The notes under the pieces are model-generated. The model was not told the DNA's origin and did no database searches. It saw only the letters and a program-made list of their open reading frames with translations. Below are positions 7,863 through 15,900 of a DNA stretch of 39,253 nucleotides, piece after piece (position 1 is the stretch's first letter; every line of letters starts with the position of its first letter). Made by a program: the position numbers and the translations under genes. Source of the stretch: Solirubrobacterales bacterium (GTDB lineage: Bacteria > Actinomycetota > Thermoleophilia > Solirubrobacterales > Solirubrobacteraceae); the NCBI GenBank assembly GCA_003151895.1, contig PLYX01000062.1, forward strand, positions 5,427 to 44,679, in the 5' to 3' direction.

Positions 7863-9305
7863 ATGGCCACCGCCCCACACACACTTCGTAACCTCATCGA
7901 CGGAGACTCTGTGGTCGGCGAAGGCGGGGAGACGATGGCCGTGCTCAACCCCGCCACCGGCGAGGAGCAGTGGCGCGCCCCTGTCTCAAGCGCCGAGGAC
8001 GTCGCAGTCGCCGTTCGGGCGGCGCGTCGCGCGTTCGAGGGCTGGTCGCAGACGACGCCCGCCGAACGCTCGCAGGCGCTGCTCGCGCTGGCAGCCACGA
8101 TCGAGCAGCACGGCGAGGAGCTCGCGCGCCTGGAGGCGCTCAACGCCGGCAAGCCGATCGTGGCGGTCTCGCGCGACGAGCTGCCCGTGATGGCCGACAA
8201 CCTGCGCTTCTTCGCCGGCGCCGCGCGCTGCCTTGAGGGTCGCGCCGCCGGCGAGTACATGCGGGGCTACACCTCGTTCGTCAGGCGCGAGGCGGTCGGC
8301 GTGATCGGCCAGATCACCCCGTGGAACTACCCGCTGATGATGGCCATCTGGAAGATCGCGCCCGCCCTGGCGGCCGGCAACACGGTGGTGCTCAAGCCCG
8401 CGGAGACCACGCCGGTGACGACCGTGCGGATGGCGGAGCTGGCGGCCGACATCCTGCCCGCCGGCGTGCTCAACGTCGTGATGGGCCCCGGCGAGCCCAC
8501 CGGCCAGGCGCTGCTCGAGCACCCCGACGTGGACATGGTCTCGCTGACAGGATCGGTCGCCACCGGCAAGCACGTCGCACGCACCGCCGCCGACACGCTC
8601 AAGCGCGTGCACCTGGAGCTCGGCGGCAAGGCGCCCGTGATCGTCTTCGATGACGTCGACATGGCAAGCGCGATGGAGACGATCGCCGCCACCGGCTACT
8701 ACAACGCCGGTCAGGACTGCACCGCCGCCACGCGGGTGCTCGCCGGCGCGGACGTCTACGACGACGTGGTCGCGGGCCTGGCAGAGCAGGCCCGTGGCCT
8801 CGTGATCGGCGACACGCTCGCCCCCGAGACCACGCTCGGCCCCGTCAACTCCGAGCGCCAGCGCAAGCGCGTCGAGGGCTTCCTCGAGCGACGGCCCATC
8901 CACGCGGAGGTGGTCACCGGCGGCGCCCAGCCGGGGCGCCGCGGCTTCTACCTCGAGCCCACCGTCATCGCCGCGCTGGAGCAGCACGACGAGCTGATCC
9001 AGAGCGAGATCTTCGGCCCGGTCATCACCGTGCAGCGCTTCACCGACGAGGCCCAGGCGATCGAGTGGGCCAACTCCACGCGCTACGGCCTCGCCTCCTC
9101 GGTATGGACGCGCGACGTGGGGCGGGCTTTGAGGGTGTCGAAGGCGCTGCGCTTCGGCTGCGTCTGGATCAACGACCACATCCCGCTCGTCTCCGAGATG
9201 CCCCACGGCGGCTTCAAGGAGTCCGGGTATGGCAAGGACCTGAGCGTCTATTCACTCGAGGACTACACGGTGCTCAAGCACGTGATGGCTTCGCTGGCCG
9301 GGTGA
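7863..9305 (+). CDS. Aldehyde dehydrogenase, gamma-aminobutyraldehyde type
   Basis: A 480-residue NAD(P)-dependent aldehyde dehydrogenase that oxidises an aldehyde to its acid. It starts at ATG 7863, eight bases after a perfect AAGGAGG. Seen: the oxyanion Asn155 in ITPWNYPLMMA, cofactor motif LTGSVATGK (228-236), catalytic Glu252 in LELGGKAP and nucleophile Cys286 in NAGQDCTAATR. The C-terminus (WINDHIPLVSEMPHGGFKES, then DLSVYSLEDYT and KHVM) closely resembles aminobutyraldehyde dehydrogenases such as E. coli PatD/YdcW. Together with the upstream transaminase this fits putrescine to 4-aminobutyrate. Betaine- or other aminoaldehyde dehydrogenase activity is an alternative. Confidence 0.9.
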   Translation: MATAPHTLRNLIDGDSVVGEGGETMAVLNPATGEEQWRAPVSSAEDVAVAVRAARRAFEGWSQTTPAERSQALLALAATIEQHGEELARLEALNAGKPIVAVSRDELPVMADNLRFFAGAARCLEGRAAGEYMRGYTSFVRREAVGVIGQITPWNYPLMMAIWKIAPALAAGNTVVLKPAETTPVTTVRMAELAADILPAGVLNVVMGPGEPTGQALLEHPDVDMVSLTGSVATGKHVARTAADTLKRVHLELGGKAPVIVFDDVDMASAMETIAATGYYNAGQDCTAATRVLAGADVYDDVVAGLAEQARGLVIGDTLAPETTLGPVNSERQRKRVEGFLERRPIHAEVVTGGAQPGRRGFYLEPTVIAALEQHDELIQSEIFGPVITVQRFTDEAQAIEWANSTRYGLASSVWTRDVGRALRVSKALRFGCVWINDHIPLVSEMPHGGFKESGYGKDLSVYSLEDYTVLKHVMASLAG

Positions 9306-9323
9306 CATCCCGTGGAGGAGCCG

Positions 9324-9358
9324 CTCGGTGCGCCGGCTGCCGCGGGCAGCTCACCGAG
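9324..9358 (+). terminator. Candidate terminator hairpin after the amine operon
   Basis: A 13-bp interrupted stem: CTCGGTG (9324-9330) pairs with CACCGAG (9352-9358), and inside it GCTGCC (9336-9341) pairs with GGCAGC (9345-9350) over a 3-base loop. It lies 19 bases after the dehydrogenase stop and before the helicase gene. No U-run follows. Confidence 0.5.
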
Positions 9359-9387
9359 GTGTCCGCCAGCCACGACAGAATGCTCGC

Positions 9388-12300
9388 GTGATCGCCCTGC
9401 ACGCCGTCTGGTCGCGCGACTCGCAGCTTTGCGTGTGGGGAGAGGACCCTGATCTGCCCGCGCGGGCCCCGAGGCGTCGCGGGGGCAGACCGGCGAAACC
9501 GCGGCCACGCAAGCATCCGTTCGCCTGCTCGGCGCCGGATCTGGATGGAGCGTTCGATGCCTTGGGAGTTTCGCTCGAGTCCGACGCGCTCCTCGAGCGC
9601 GAGCTACACCTGATGCTGCCCTCCTCCGACGACGGACCCCAGCACTCGCCGCAGCTGTTGCGGGGAGACGAGCAGCGGCGCCAAGGAAACGCGAACCTGC
9701 TTGACCCCTGGGTGGTTCCGGCGGTCGGGCTCGGGCCGGCCGCCGCGCTCGATGTGCTGCTCGCGCTGCCGACCACCCCCGGCTACGCCGGCGGCGCCGT
9801 TCAGCCCGCGGGTGTGGCGCTCGGCGATTCGCTGTGGTTCCTGGCCGAGGCGGGCAAGCTCGCGCTCGAGCTGGTTGCGCGCGGCCGGCTGCTCCCCGGG
9901 TTGGCGCGGCGTGAGGAGGGGTGGGTCGCGTGGTGGCGGGCGATGCCCGGCGATCCCGACGATGCGGAGCGCGTGCGGATGCTGGTTGCGGCTATGCCTC
10001 CGCTCGTCCGGGCGGAGACCTCGTCCTCCGAGGAGGGCAATGCGCCCGAGGCGGTGGTGGGCGATCTGCTGGGGGCTGTCGTCGATGCGTGTGCGCGGAG
10101 CTTTCTCGCCGACGGACTCGCCGGGCGGCGAACGCGCCGGCGGTCCAAGCGCAGGCTCCCGGTCGTCGACGCATGGGTTGCGGCGCTGACGGACCCCGAT
10201 CCGGTCGTCATCGACGGGGACGAGCGCGAGCTGGCGGCGCTCGCCGAGGAGGTCGACGAGTGGCGGCAGGCGGGGGAGCGGTATGCGGAGCACCGCATGT
10301 TCCGGACCTGCTTTCGGCTGTGCGAGCCGGAGGAGCCGGTGGGGTGGTCGGAGGGCGAGCTTCAAGCCGAGTCCGACGGCGGCCTGGGTGTGGATGGAGA
10401 CGGGCCGGACTCCGATCCCTGGCGTGTCGAGTTCCTGCTCCAGGCCAAGGACGATCCGAGCGTGCTCGTCCCGGCCGAGCAGGTGTGGAGCTCCAACGGG
10501 AGCGGACTGAAGGCGCTCGGCCACCGGCTGGCGGATCCGCAGGAGCGATTGCTCGGCGGGCTCGGTCATGCGCTGCGGCTGTGGCCCGCCCTTGAGCCGG
10601 CGCTGCGCGAGGCCGCCCCGACCGGTGTCGATCTGGCCCCGGAGGCCGCGATCGGGTTCGTGCGCGACGCCGCGCCCGCGCTCGAGCAGGCCGGCTTCGG
10701 TGTGCTCGCGCCGCCGTGGTGGAACAAGCGGCTGCGTCTCAAGCTGAAAGTGGAACCGTTCGGTGAGATCGAGGAGGGGAGCGGGCTGTTCGGCCTCGAC
10801 GGCCTGTGCGCGTACGAGTGGAGGATCGCCGTCGGCGACGCGACGCTCTCGCTGGCCGAGCTGCGTGAGCTGGCGGCGCTGAAGCTGCCGCTGGTGATGG
10901 CTCGCGGGCGCTGGATCGTGCTGCGCCCGGAGGACGTCGAGGCGGCGCTCGCGTTCTTCGAGCGCCGCGCCGAGCGGGGTCAGGCGCCGGCGGGGGAGCT
11001 CATCCGCGAGAGCCTCGGCCTGGGCGCCGGCGCCGAGGCCAAGACCGACTCGCCGGCCGTCGAGATCGAGGCCGGTGGGTGGCTGAAGGAGCTGCTCTCC
11101 ACGAACGGCGACCGCAAGCTGCAGGAGGTTTCCACGCCCGCCACCTTCGAGGGGGAGCTTCGGCCTTACCAGCAGCGAGGACTCGCATGGCTCTCGTTCC
11201 TGTCGAGCCTCGGCCTCGGCGCGTGCCTGGCGGACGACATGGGCCTTGGCAAGACGGTGCAGCTGCTGGCGCTCTTGCTCGCCGAGCGCGAGCATGCCGA
11301 GCGGCGGTCTCATGGGTCGCAGTCCGATGGGTCAACCCAAATAACTGCAACCCGGACCCAACGTGGCGCCGGCAAACCTCGGCGCAAACGCCTGGCGCCG
11401 ACGCTGCTTGTCTGTCCGATGTCGGTCGCGGGCAACTGGGAGCGCGAGGCACAGCGGTTCGCGCCGAGCCTGCGCGTTCACGTGCATCACGGCCCCGAAC
11501 GGCTGGTGGACAAGCAGTTCGCGCGCGCCGCGCGCGCGAGCGATCTCGTGATCACGACCTATGCGCTCGCGACCCGCGACCGCGACACGCTCGCCGCGGT
11601 GAAGTGGGAGCGGATCGCGCTCGACGAGGCGCAGAACATCAAGACGATCGACACCAAGCAGACGCGCGCGATCCGCTCGCTGCCGGGCCGTCACCGCGTC
11701 GCGCTCACGGGCACTCCGGTGGAGAACCGCCTGACCGAGCTTCACTCGATCATGGACTTCCTCAACCCGGGGCTGCTGGGCCCGGCGGCGACGTTCAAGC
11801 GCTGCTACGCGACACCGATCGAGCGCTATCGCGACGAGCACGCCACCGCGCTTCTGCGGCGGGCGACCGGCCCGTTCATCCTGCGCCGCCTGAAGACCGA
11901 CAAGCAGATCATCACCGACCTGCCCGAGAAGATCGAGATGCGCGTCGACTGCCACCTGACGAAGGAGCAGGCGAGCCTGTATGAGGCGGTCGTCGAGGAG
12001 ATGCTCCAGAAGGCGGCGCAGGTCGAAGGGATCGAGCGCTCCGGGGTGATCCTGGCGGCGCTGGTGAAGCTCAAGCAGGTGTGCAACCACCCGGCGCACC
12101 TGCTCAAGGACCGCTCCAACCTGGACGGCCGCTCGGGCAAGCTCGCGCGCCTGGAGGAGATCCTCGCCGAAGCGCTCGCCGAGGGCGACCGCGCGCTCTG
12201 CTTCACCCAGTTCGCCGAGTTCGGGCACATGCTGCGCGGACATCTGCAGGAGCGTCTCGGCCGCGAGGTCATGTTCCTGCACGGCGGCACCTCCAGGGGC

Positions 12301-12672
12301 GACCGCGACGAGATGGTGCAGCGGTTCCAGGGTGATGATGGCCCGCCCGTGTTCGTGCTGTCGCTGAAGGCGGGCGGCACCGGGCTCAATCTCACCGCCG
12401 CCAACCACGTGGTCCACTTCGACCGCTGGTGGAACCCCGCGGTGGAGGATCAGGCGACCGACCGGGCGTTCCGTATAGGGCAGAAGAAGAACGTGCAGGT
12501 GCGCAAGCTGACGTGCGTGGGCACGCTCGAGGAGCGCATCGACACGCTGATCAATCGCAAGAAGGACCTGGCCGACCGCATCGTGGGCACCGGCGAGGCC
12601 TGGATAACGGAGCTCGACACCGCCCAGCTGCGCGAGCTGGTGACGCTCTCCGCCGACGCGGTGGCGGACTGA
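9388..12672 (+). CDS. SNF2-family DNA-dependent ATPase/helicase
   Basis: About 1094 residues from GTG 9388 (VIALHAVW); in-frame sequence upstream runs into the terminator hairpin and looks non-coding. The N-terminal 580 residues are the bacterial SNF2-associated region. The motor follows: motif I DDMGLGKT with Lys622, DEAQ box 746-749, motif III LTGTPVENR, then FTQFAEFG, LSLKAGGTGLNLT and DQATDRAFRIGQ, the Q/R-finger motif VI. All ATPase motifs are intact. Such proteins are translocases linked to repair or transcription; the bacterial role is poorly known. Odd: a 30-40 residue basic, GC-poor linker between motifs I and Ia is encoded by a nested palindrome (11313-11360). It is paired with the SWIM protein downstream. 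Confidence 0.92.
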   Translation: MIALHAVWSRDSQLCVWGEDPDLPARAPRRRGGRPAKPRPRKHPFACSAPDLDGAFDALGVSLESDALLERELHLMLPSSDDGPQHSPQLLRGDEQRRQGNANLLDPWVVPAVGLGPAAALDVLLALPTTPGYAGGAVQPAGVALGDSLWFLAEAGKLALELVARGRLLPGLARREEGWVAWWRAMPGDPDDAERVRMLVAAMPPLVRAETSSSEEGNAPEAVVGDLLGAVVDACARSFLADGLAGRRTRRRSKRRLPVVDAWVAALTDPDPVVIDGDERELAALAEEVDEWRQAGERYAEHRMFRTCFRLCEPEEPVGWSEGELQAESDGGLGVDGDGPDSDPWRVEFLLQAKDDPSVLVPAEQVWSSNGSGLKALGHRLADPQERLLGGLGHALRLWPALEPALREAAPTGVDLAPEAAIGFVRDAAPALEQAGFGVLAPPWWNKRLRLKLKVEPFGEIEEGSGLFGLDGLCAYEWRIAVGDATLSLAELRELAALKLPLVMARGRWIVLRPEDVEAALAFFERRAERGQAPAGELIRESLGLGAGAEAKTDSPAVEIEAGGWLKELLSTNGDRKLQEVSTPATFEGELRPYQQRGLAWLSFLSSLGLGACLADDMGLGKTVQLLALLLAEREHAERRSHGSQSDGSTQITATRTQRGAGKPRRKRLAPTLLVCPMSVAGNWEREAQRFAPSLRVHVHHGPERLVDKQFARAARASDLVITTYALATRDRDTLAAVKWERIALDEAQNIKTIDTKQTRAIRSLPGRHRVALTGTPVENRLTELHSIMDFLNPGLLGPAATFKRCYATPIERYRDEHATALLRRATGPFILRRLKTDKQIITDLPEKIEMRVDCHLTKEQASLYEAVVEEMLQKAAQVEGIERSGVILAALVKLKQVCNHPAHLLKDRSNLDGRSGKLARLEEILAEALAEGDRALCFTQFAEFGHMLRGHLQERLGREVMFLHGGTSRGDRDEMVQRFQGDDGPPVFVLSLKAGGTGLNLTAANHVVHFDRWWNPAVEDQATDRAFRIGQKKNVQVRKLTCVGTLEERIDTLINRKKDLADRIVGTGEAWITELDTAQLRELVTLSADAVAD
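11313..11360. repeat. Nested palindromic element inserted in frame in the SNF2 gene
   Basis: A 48-bp palindrome in three nested arms: TGGGTC (11313-11318) with GACCCA (11355-11360); GCAGT (11319-11323) with ACTGC (11344-11348); TGGGT (11328-11332) with ACCCA (11335-11339). The inner spacers are four bases each side and the outer arm has one 6-base bulge. It is lower in GC than the gene and is translated as a Ser/Thr/Gln-rich linker (about residues 642-658) between helicase motifs I and Ia. Confidence 0.55.
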
Positions 12673-12710
12673 CGGGTGACCCCTTCGACCATGACTTCGA
12701 CTGCCTGACG

Positions 12711-13592
12711 ATGACCCCCTTCGACCACCACCCCTTCTACGAGCCCTCGCGGCCATTGCCGGCGCAGGGCGGCATCGAGGCGCGCAGCCGGCGCGGGGCG
12801 ATCGGCGAGACATGGTGGTCGAGGCGTTTCATCGAGCTGCTCGAGTCCTTCGGCGCCGGCTCGCGGCTGACGCGCGGACGCACCTACGCCCGCGCCGGCC
12901 AGGTCGTCGAGCTCGACGTCGAGCACGGGGTGGTCTTGGCGAAAGTGCAGGGGTCGCGCTACTCGCCCTACCGCGTGCGCATCCGCTTCAAGGCGCTCAC
13001 CGAGAACCAGTGGGGTCGGGCGGAGAAGGCGATGGCCTCGCAGGCCCTGCCGCTCGCGAAGCTGCTCGCGGGCGAGATGCCGCACGACGTCGAGGAGCTG
13101 TTCGCCTCCCGCAAGCTGGCGCTGTTCCCGCGCTCCGTGAGCGAGCTGACCGCGACCTGCAACTGCCCGGACGGGGAGAACCCGTGCAAGCACATCGCGG
13201 CCGTCTATTACATCCTCGCCGAGCGCTTCGACGAGGACCCCTTCCTGATCTTCACGTGGAGAGGGCGCGACCAGGACGAGCTCCTGGAGCGCCTGCGTGC
13301 CCGTCGCGTGCCCGTCAGTCGCGGCGCCGGAACGAGCGCGGAGTCCACGCGGGCCCCTCAAGCGCCCGAACCAGGCGTGCCACTGTCCACCGTGCTCGAC
13401 TCGTTCTGGCAAAGCGGCCCCGAGCTGGAGGCTCTCCACGTGAGCCCGCTCGCCGGCGAGGCGACCGACGCGCTTCTGCGCCAGCTCGGCCCCGCGCCGG
13501 TCGAGGTAGGGGGGCGGAATCTCGCCGAGCTCCTCACACCCGCCTACGCGACACTGGCGCGGGCGGCGGAACAGAGAGCGCTGGCCGAGTAG
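12711..13592 (+). CDS. SWIM zinc-finger protein, partner of the SNF2 helicase
   Basis: A 293-residue protein with a SWIM zinc finger CNCPDGENPCKH (CxCx6CxH; Cys150, Cys152, Cys159, His161). The start is ATG 12711 (MTPFDHHPF), the only in-frame start after the helicase stop that leaves the conserved GIEARSRRGAIGETWWSRRF stretch complete. SWIM domains bind DNA or protein, and SNF2-SWIM gene pairs recur in actinobacteria, so a joint complex is likely. The C-terminal third is variable and Ala/Pro-rich. The 39-base gap from the helicase contains a near-duplicate of the first codons (TGACCCC-TTCGACCA at 12677 and 12712). Function beyond the pairing is unknown. Confidence 0.85.
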   Translation: MTPFDHHPFYEPSRPLPAQGGIEARSRRGAIGETWWSRRFIELLESFGAGSRLTRGRTYARAGQVVELDVEHGVVLAKVQGSRYSPYRVRIRFKALTENQWGRAEKAMASQALPLAKLLAGEMPHDVEELFASRKLALFPRSVSELTATCNCPDGENPCKHIAAVYYILAERFDEDPFLIFTWRGRDQDELLERLRARRVPVSRGAGTSAESTRAPQAPEPGVPLSTVLDSFWQSGPELEALHVSPLAGEATDALLRQLGPAPVEVGGRNLAELLTPAYATLARAAEQRALAE

Positions 13593-13688
13593 CGTCTCCC
13601 GTCGCCGAGAAGCGTCACTTCGGATCGAGTCGTCGCAGTCGCTGGTTCGGCCGCTGATCGCCGAGCGCGCGGCGCCGCGACTGTGAGA

Positions 13689-14999
13689 TCAGGGACCGAG
13701 GAGTGCCGCCGGTACGACCGCTATCCCGTCGGGGCGTCGGTAGGCCGCCGGTCCCGTTGTCACCACAACGGCGTCCACCAGGTCGCCGCCGAGTTCTTTT
13801 TGGAGCCAGAGAAGATGACGTACGTCTCGGTCGTCGGGTACTTGGCCGAGCTTCACCTCGAGCGCGAGGATCGCGCTCCCGCGCTCGACGATCAGGTCGA
13901 CCTCCCGGTCGCCGCTCCAGGTGCGGAGGTGCGCGGTTCGTGCCTCGGCGTGCTGCGCGTACACGCGAACGCAGAGCGTGACCAGCGACTCGAATAGGGC
14001 TCCGAGGAGCGTTCCGTCACGAGGTATTGGGGGTCCGGCCGGCCGCGCGTGCAGCAACGCATCCGCGTCGACATCGAGCAGCCTCGCGGCGAGCGCCGGA
14101 TCTGCGAGGTGATGCTTTGGTGGTGAGGAGAGACGGGCGAGCCGGTTTCGAGTTGGCAACCAGGCTGGGATCGGGTCGAGAATCCAGAGGCGCTCGAGCA
14201 CGTCGCGATATGGCTGCGTCGTGGCCCTGGTCGGCGTCTCGCCACGGTCGCTCGTTGCCGCATCCCTGATCTTCTCGTGGGAGGCGGATGTCGCGGTGGC
14301 CGCGGCATACGCATGCATCCATCGTCGCAGCATGGCTGGCCTTCGTACCTGGCGACCGAGATCCTCGAAGTCACGATCGACGATGCGCTCGAGGTAACCG
14401 TCGAGCTGTGCTCGCAGCAGGCGAGGGGAGAGGCCGCGGAGGGCGGGAAATCCGGATGCGAGGATCTCCTCCACGTAGTGATCAAGGCCTATGTCGGTAC
14501 GTCCGCCGATCGGTGCTCGGCCCCCCGCGAGAAGCTCGCTCAAGCTGACGGTTGGGGCGCCTACGCCGCGCTCGGCGAGTGTCATCGGCCGCAAGCGCAC
14601 ACGAACGATTCTGCCGGCTCCCGAATGCGTCGGAGGGCTTGCCGGCGAGGCTGAGCCGGTGAGAAGGAAGCTCCCTGGACCAGCGCCGTCGTCGACCGCC
14701 CGTCGCACGCGGTCGAAAGACGCTGGGAAGCGCTGCCACTCGTCGATGAGGACTGGCCGCTTGCCCTCGAGGAGTCGTGATGGGTCAGCTTGGACGATGG
14801 ACCGTTCGGCATCGTCGTCGAGTCGGTAGATCGTCGCCGCACGTCGCAGCGCGGTCGCGGTCTTGCCGACGGCCTTCGGGCCGTCGATCGCTATGGCGGG
14901 CAGGCCGGCGAGCAGCTCGTCGAGCTCGTCGTCGACCACGCGCCGCCGGTAGGGGTCTTTGGCGGTGTCGGCTGGGTTGTGGTCGTCGGCCCTGGGCAC
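13689..14999 (-). CDS. AAA ATPase with DUF4143-type C-terminus
   Basis: A 436-residue ATPase with Walker A GPKAVGKT (40-47) and Walker B VLIDEWQ (83-89), then LLTGSASP (sensor-like) and a C-terminal region with GDREVDLIVERGSAILALEVKLG. The ExVDxxxE...xEVKxG pattern recalls the PD-(D/E)XK-like fold of the DUF4143 family. Many such genes are solitary, patchily distributed accessory genes of unknown role. It starts at GTG 14999 (GTGCCCAGG) with no Shine-Dalgarno; a TATAGT box six bases upstream suggests a leaderless transcript. It is the only minus-strand gene between two plus-strand blocks, consistent with insertion as a separate unit. Confidence 0.85.
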   Translation of the reverse strand: MPRADDHNPADTAKDPYRRRVVDDELDELLAGLPAIAIDGPKAVGKTATALRRAATIYRLDDDAERSIVQADPSRLLEGKRPVLIDEWQRFPASFDRVRRAVDDGAGPGSFLLTGSASPASPPTHSGAGRIVRVRLRPMTLAERGVGAPTVSLSELLAGGRAPIGGRTDIGLDHYVEEILASGFPALRGLSPRLLRAQLDGYLERIVDRDFEDLGRQVRRPAMLRRWMHAYAAATATSASHEKIRDAATSDRGETPTRATTQPYRDVLERLWILDPIPAWLPTRNRLARLSSPPKHHLADPALAARLLDVDADALLHARPAGPPIPRDGTLLGALFESLVTLCVRVYAQHAEARTAHLRTWSGDREVDLIVERGSAILALEVKLGQVPDDRDVRHLLWLQKELGGDLVDAVVVTTGPAAYRRPDGIAVVPAALLGP

Positions 15000-15004
15000 A
15001 TCTC

Positions 15005-15057
15005 TACTATACAGTTTCGCAGTGCACTACAGGACAGTTACGCGGCCGCTTACAGGA
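15005..15057 (-). promoter_or_regulatory. Promoter and tandem 23-bp repeats of the AAA ATPase gene
   Basis: On the minus strand two abutting 23-bp units (15057-15035, 15034-15012) both start TCCTGTA and end AACTG, matching at 16 of 23 positions. A partial third unit TATAGTA (15011-15005) contains the -10 hexamer TATAGT, placed six bases before GTG 14999. The unit length equals about two helical turns, as expected for repeated protein binding on one DNA face. No convincing -35 is visible. Confidence 0.5.
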
Positions 15058-15170
15058 CGTTGTCGTAGGTGCTTCCCACGCCGCGGGTCAGGTGAGAGGC
15101 CCTCCTTCCGTGGCACGCTCACCGACTGAGGCTCCTCGGTTCTCGGCGGTGGTGCTAGTTTCGGGAGATC

Positions 15171-15866
15171 ATGGCAGCGCAAGAGTCGCCACCGGCCGAG
15201 CCCTCCGAGCCCCCGTCGAGCGGGGGGCTGAACCTGCGCGTGGCGCTCGCGCTCGTCGTGCTGCTCGTGATCGCCGGAGGCGTGGCGGTGTTGAGCCTGG
15301 GTGGCGGGAGCAGTCGTCCGAGCGCCGGGAACATCCACGGCGTGGCGTCGCCCAAGTACAGCGGCTCGCTTGCCTCGCCCCCCGAGGCCGAGCCTCCGCT
15401 CGCATTGCGCAACTACAGGGGCGAACGAGTGAACATCGCCGAGTACAAGGGCAAGGCGGTGCTCGTGACATTCCTCTACACCAAATGTCCGGACGTGTGC
15501 CCGCTGATCGCGTCCAATCTCGGTGTGGCGCTGAACGCGATGGGGCCCGCGAACGCGTCCAAGGTACAGGTGATCGCGGTGTCGGTGGATCCTCGCGGCG
15601 ACACTCCCAAGGCGGTGGCGGTGTTCCTGCAGCGTCACGGGGTGGCTGGGCGGATGCAGTACTTGATCGGCGCGGCGCACGAACTGGCGCGCGTGTGGAA
15701 GGCGTGGGGGGTTGGCGCCGAACAGGACGCCCAGCAGCCGCAGCTTGTCAATCACACCGGGCTGGTGTACGGGATCAGCGCGCAAGGCAAGGTGACGACC
15801 CTGTACGCGGCGAGCTTCACCCCCCAGGAAATCGCGCACGACGCGCCTCTGCTGGCGACGAGCTGA
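15171..15866 (+). CDS. sco1: SCO1/SenC copper chaperone
   Basis: A 231-residue membrane-anchored thioredoxin-fold protein that delivers copper to the CuA site of cytochrome oxidase. One N-terminal helix (about 22-43) places the domain outside the membrane. The Cu ligands are present: TKCPDVCP with Cys106 and Cys110, and His195 in VNHTGLVYGI. VDPRGDTP and the redox-fold strands are also typical. It starts at ATG 15171 with CGGGAGA upstream. It faces, tail to tail, the second CtaG-like gene, and opens a 6.6-kb copper/oxidase assembly block. All key residues are intact. Confidence 0.93.
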   Translation: MAAQESPPAEPSEPPSSGGLNLRVALALVVLLVIAGGVAVLSLGGGSSRPSAGNIHGVASPKYSGSLASPPEAEPPLALRNYRGERVNIAEYKGKAVLVTFLYTKCPDVCPLIASNLGVALNAMGPANASKVQVIAVSVDPRGDTPKAVAVFLQRHGVAGRMQYLIGAAHELARVWKAWGVGAEQDAQQPQLVNHTGLVYGISAQGKVTTLYAASFTPQEIAHDAPLLATS

Positions 15867-15900
15867 ATACCTCTGCAACGGGCCGGCGGGTCGGCGCGGC

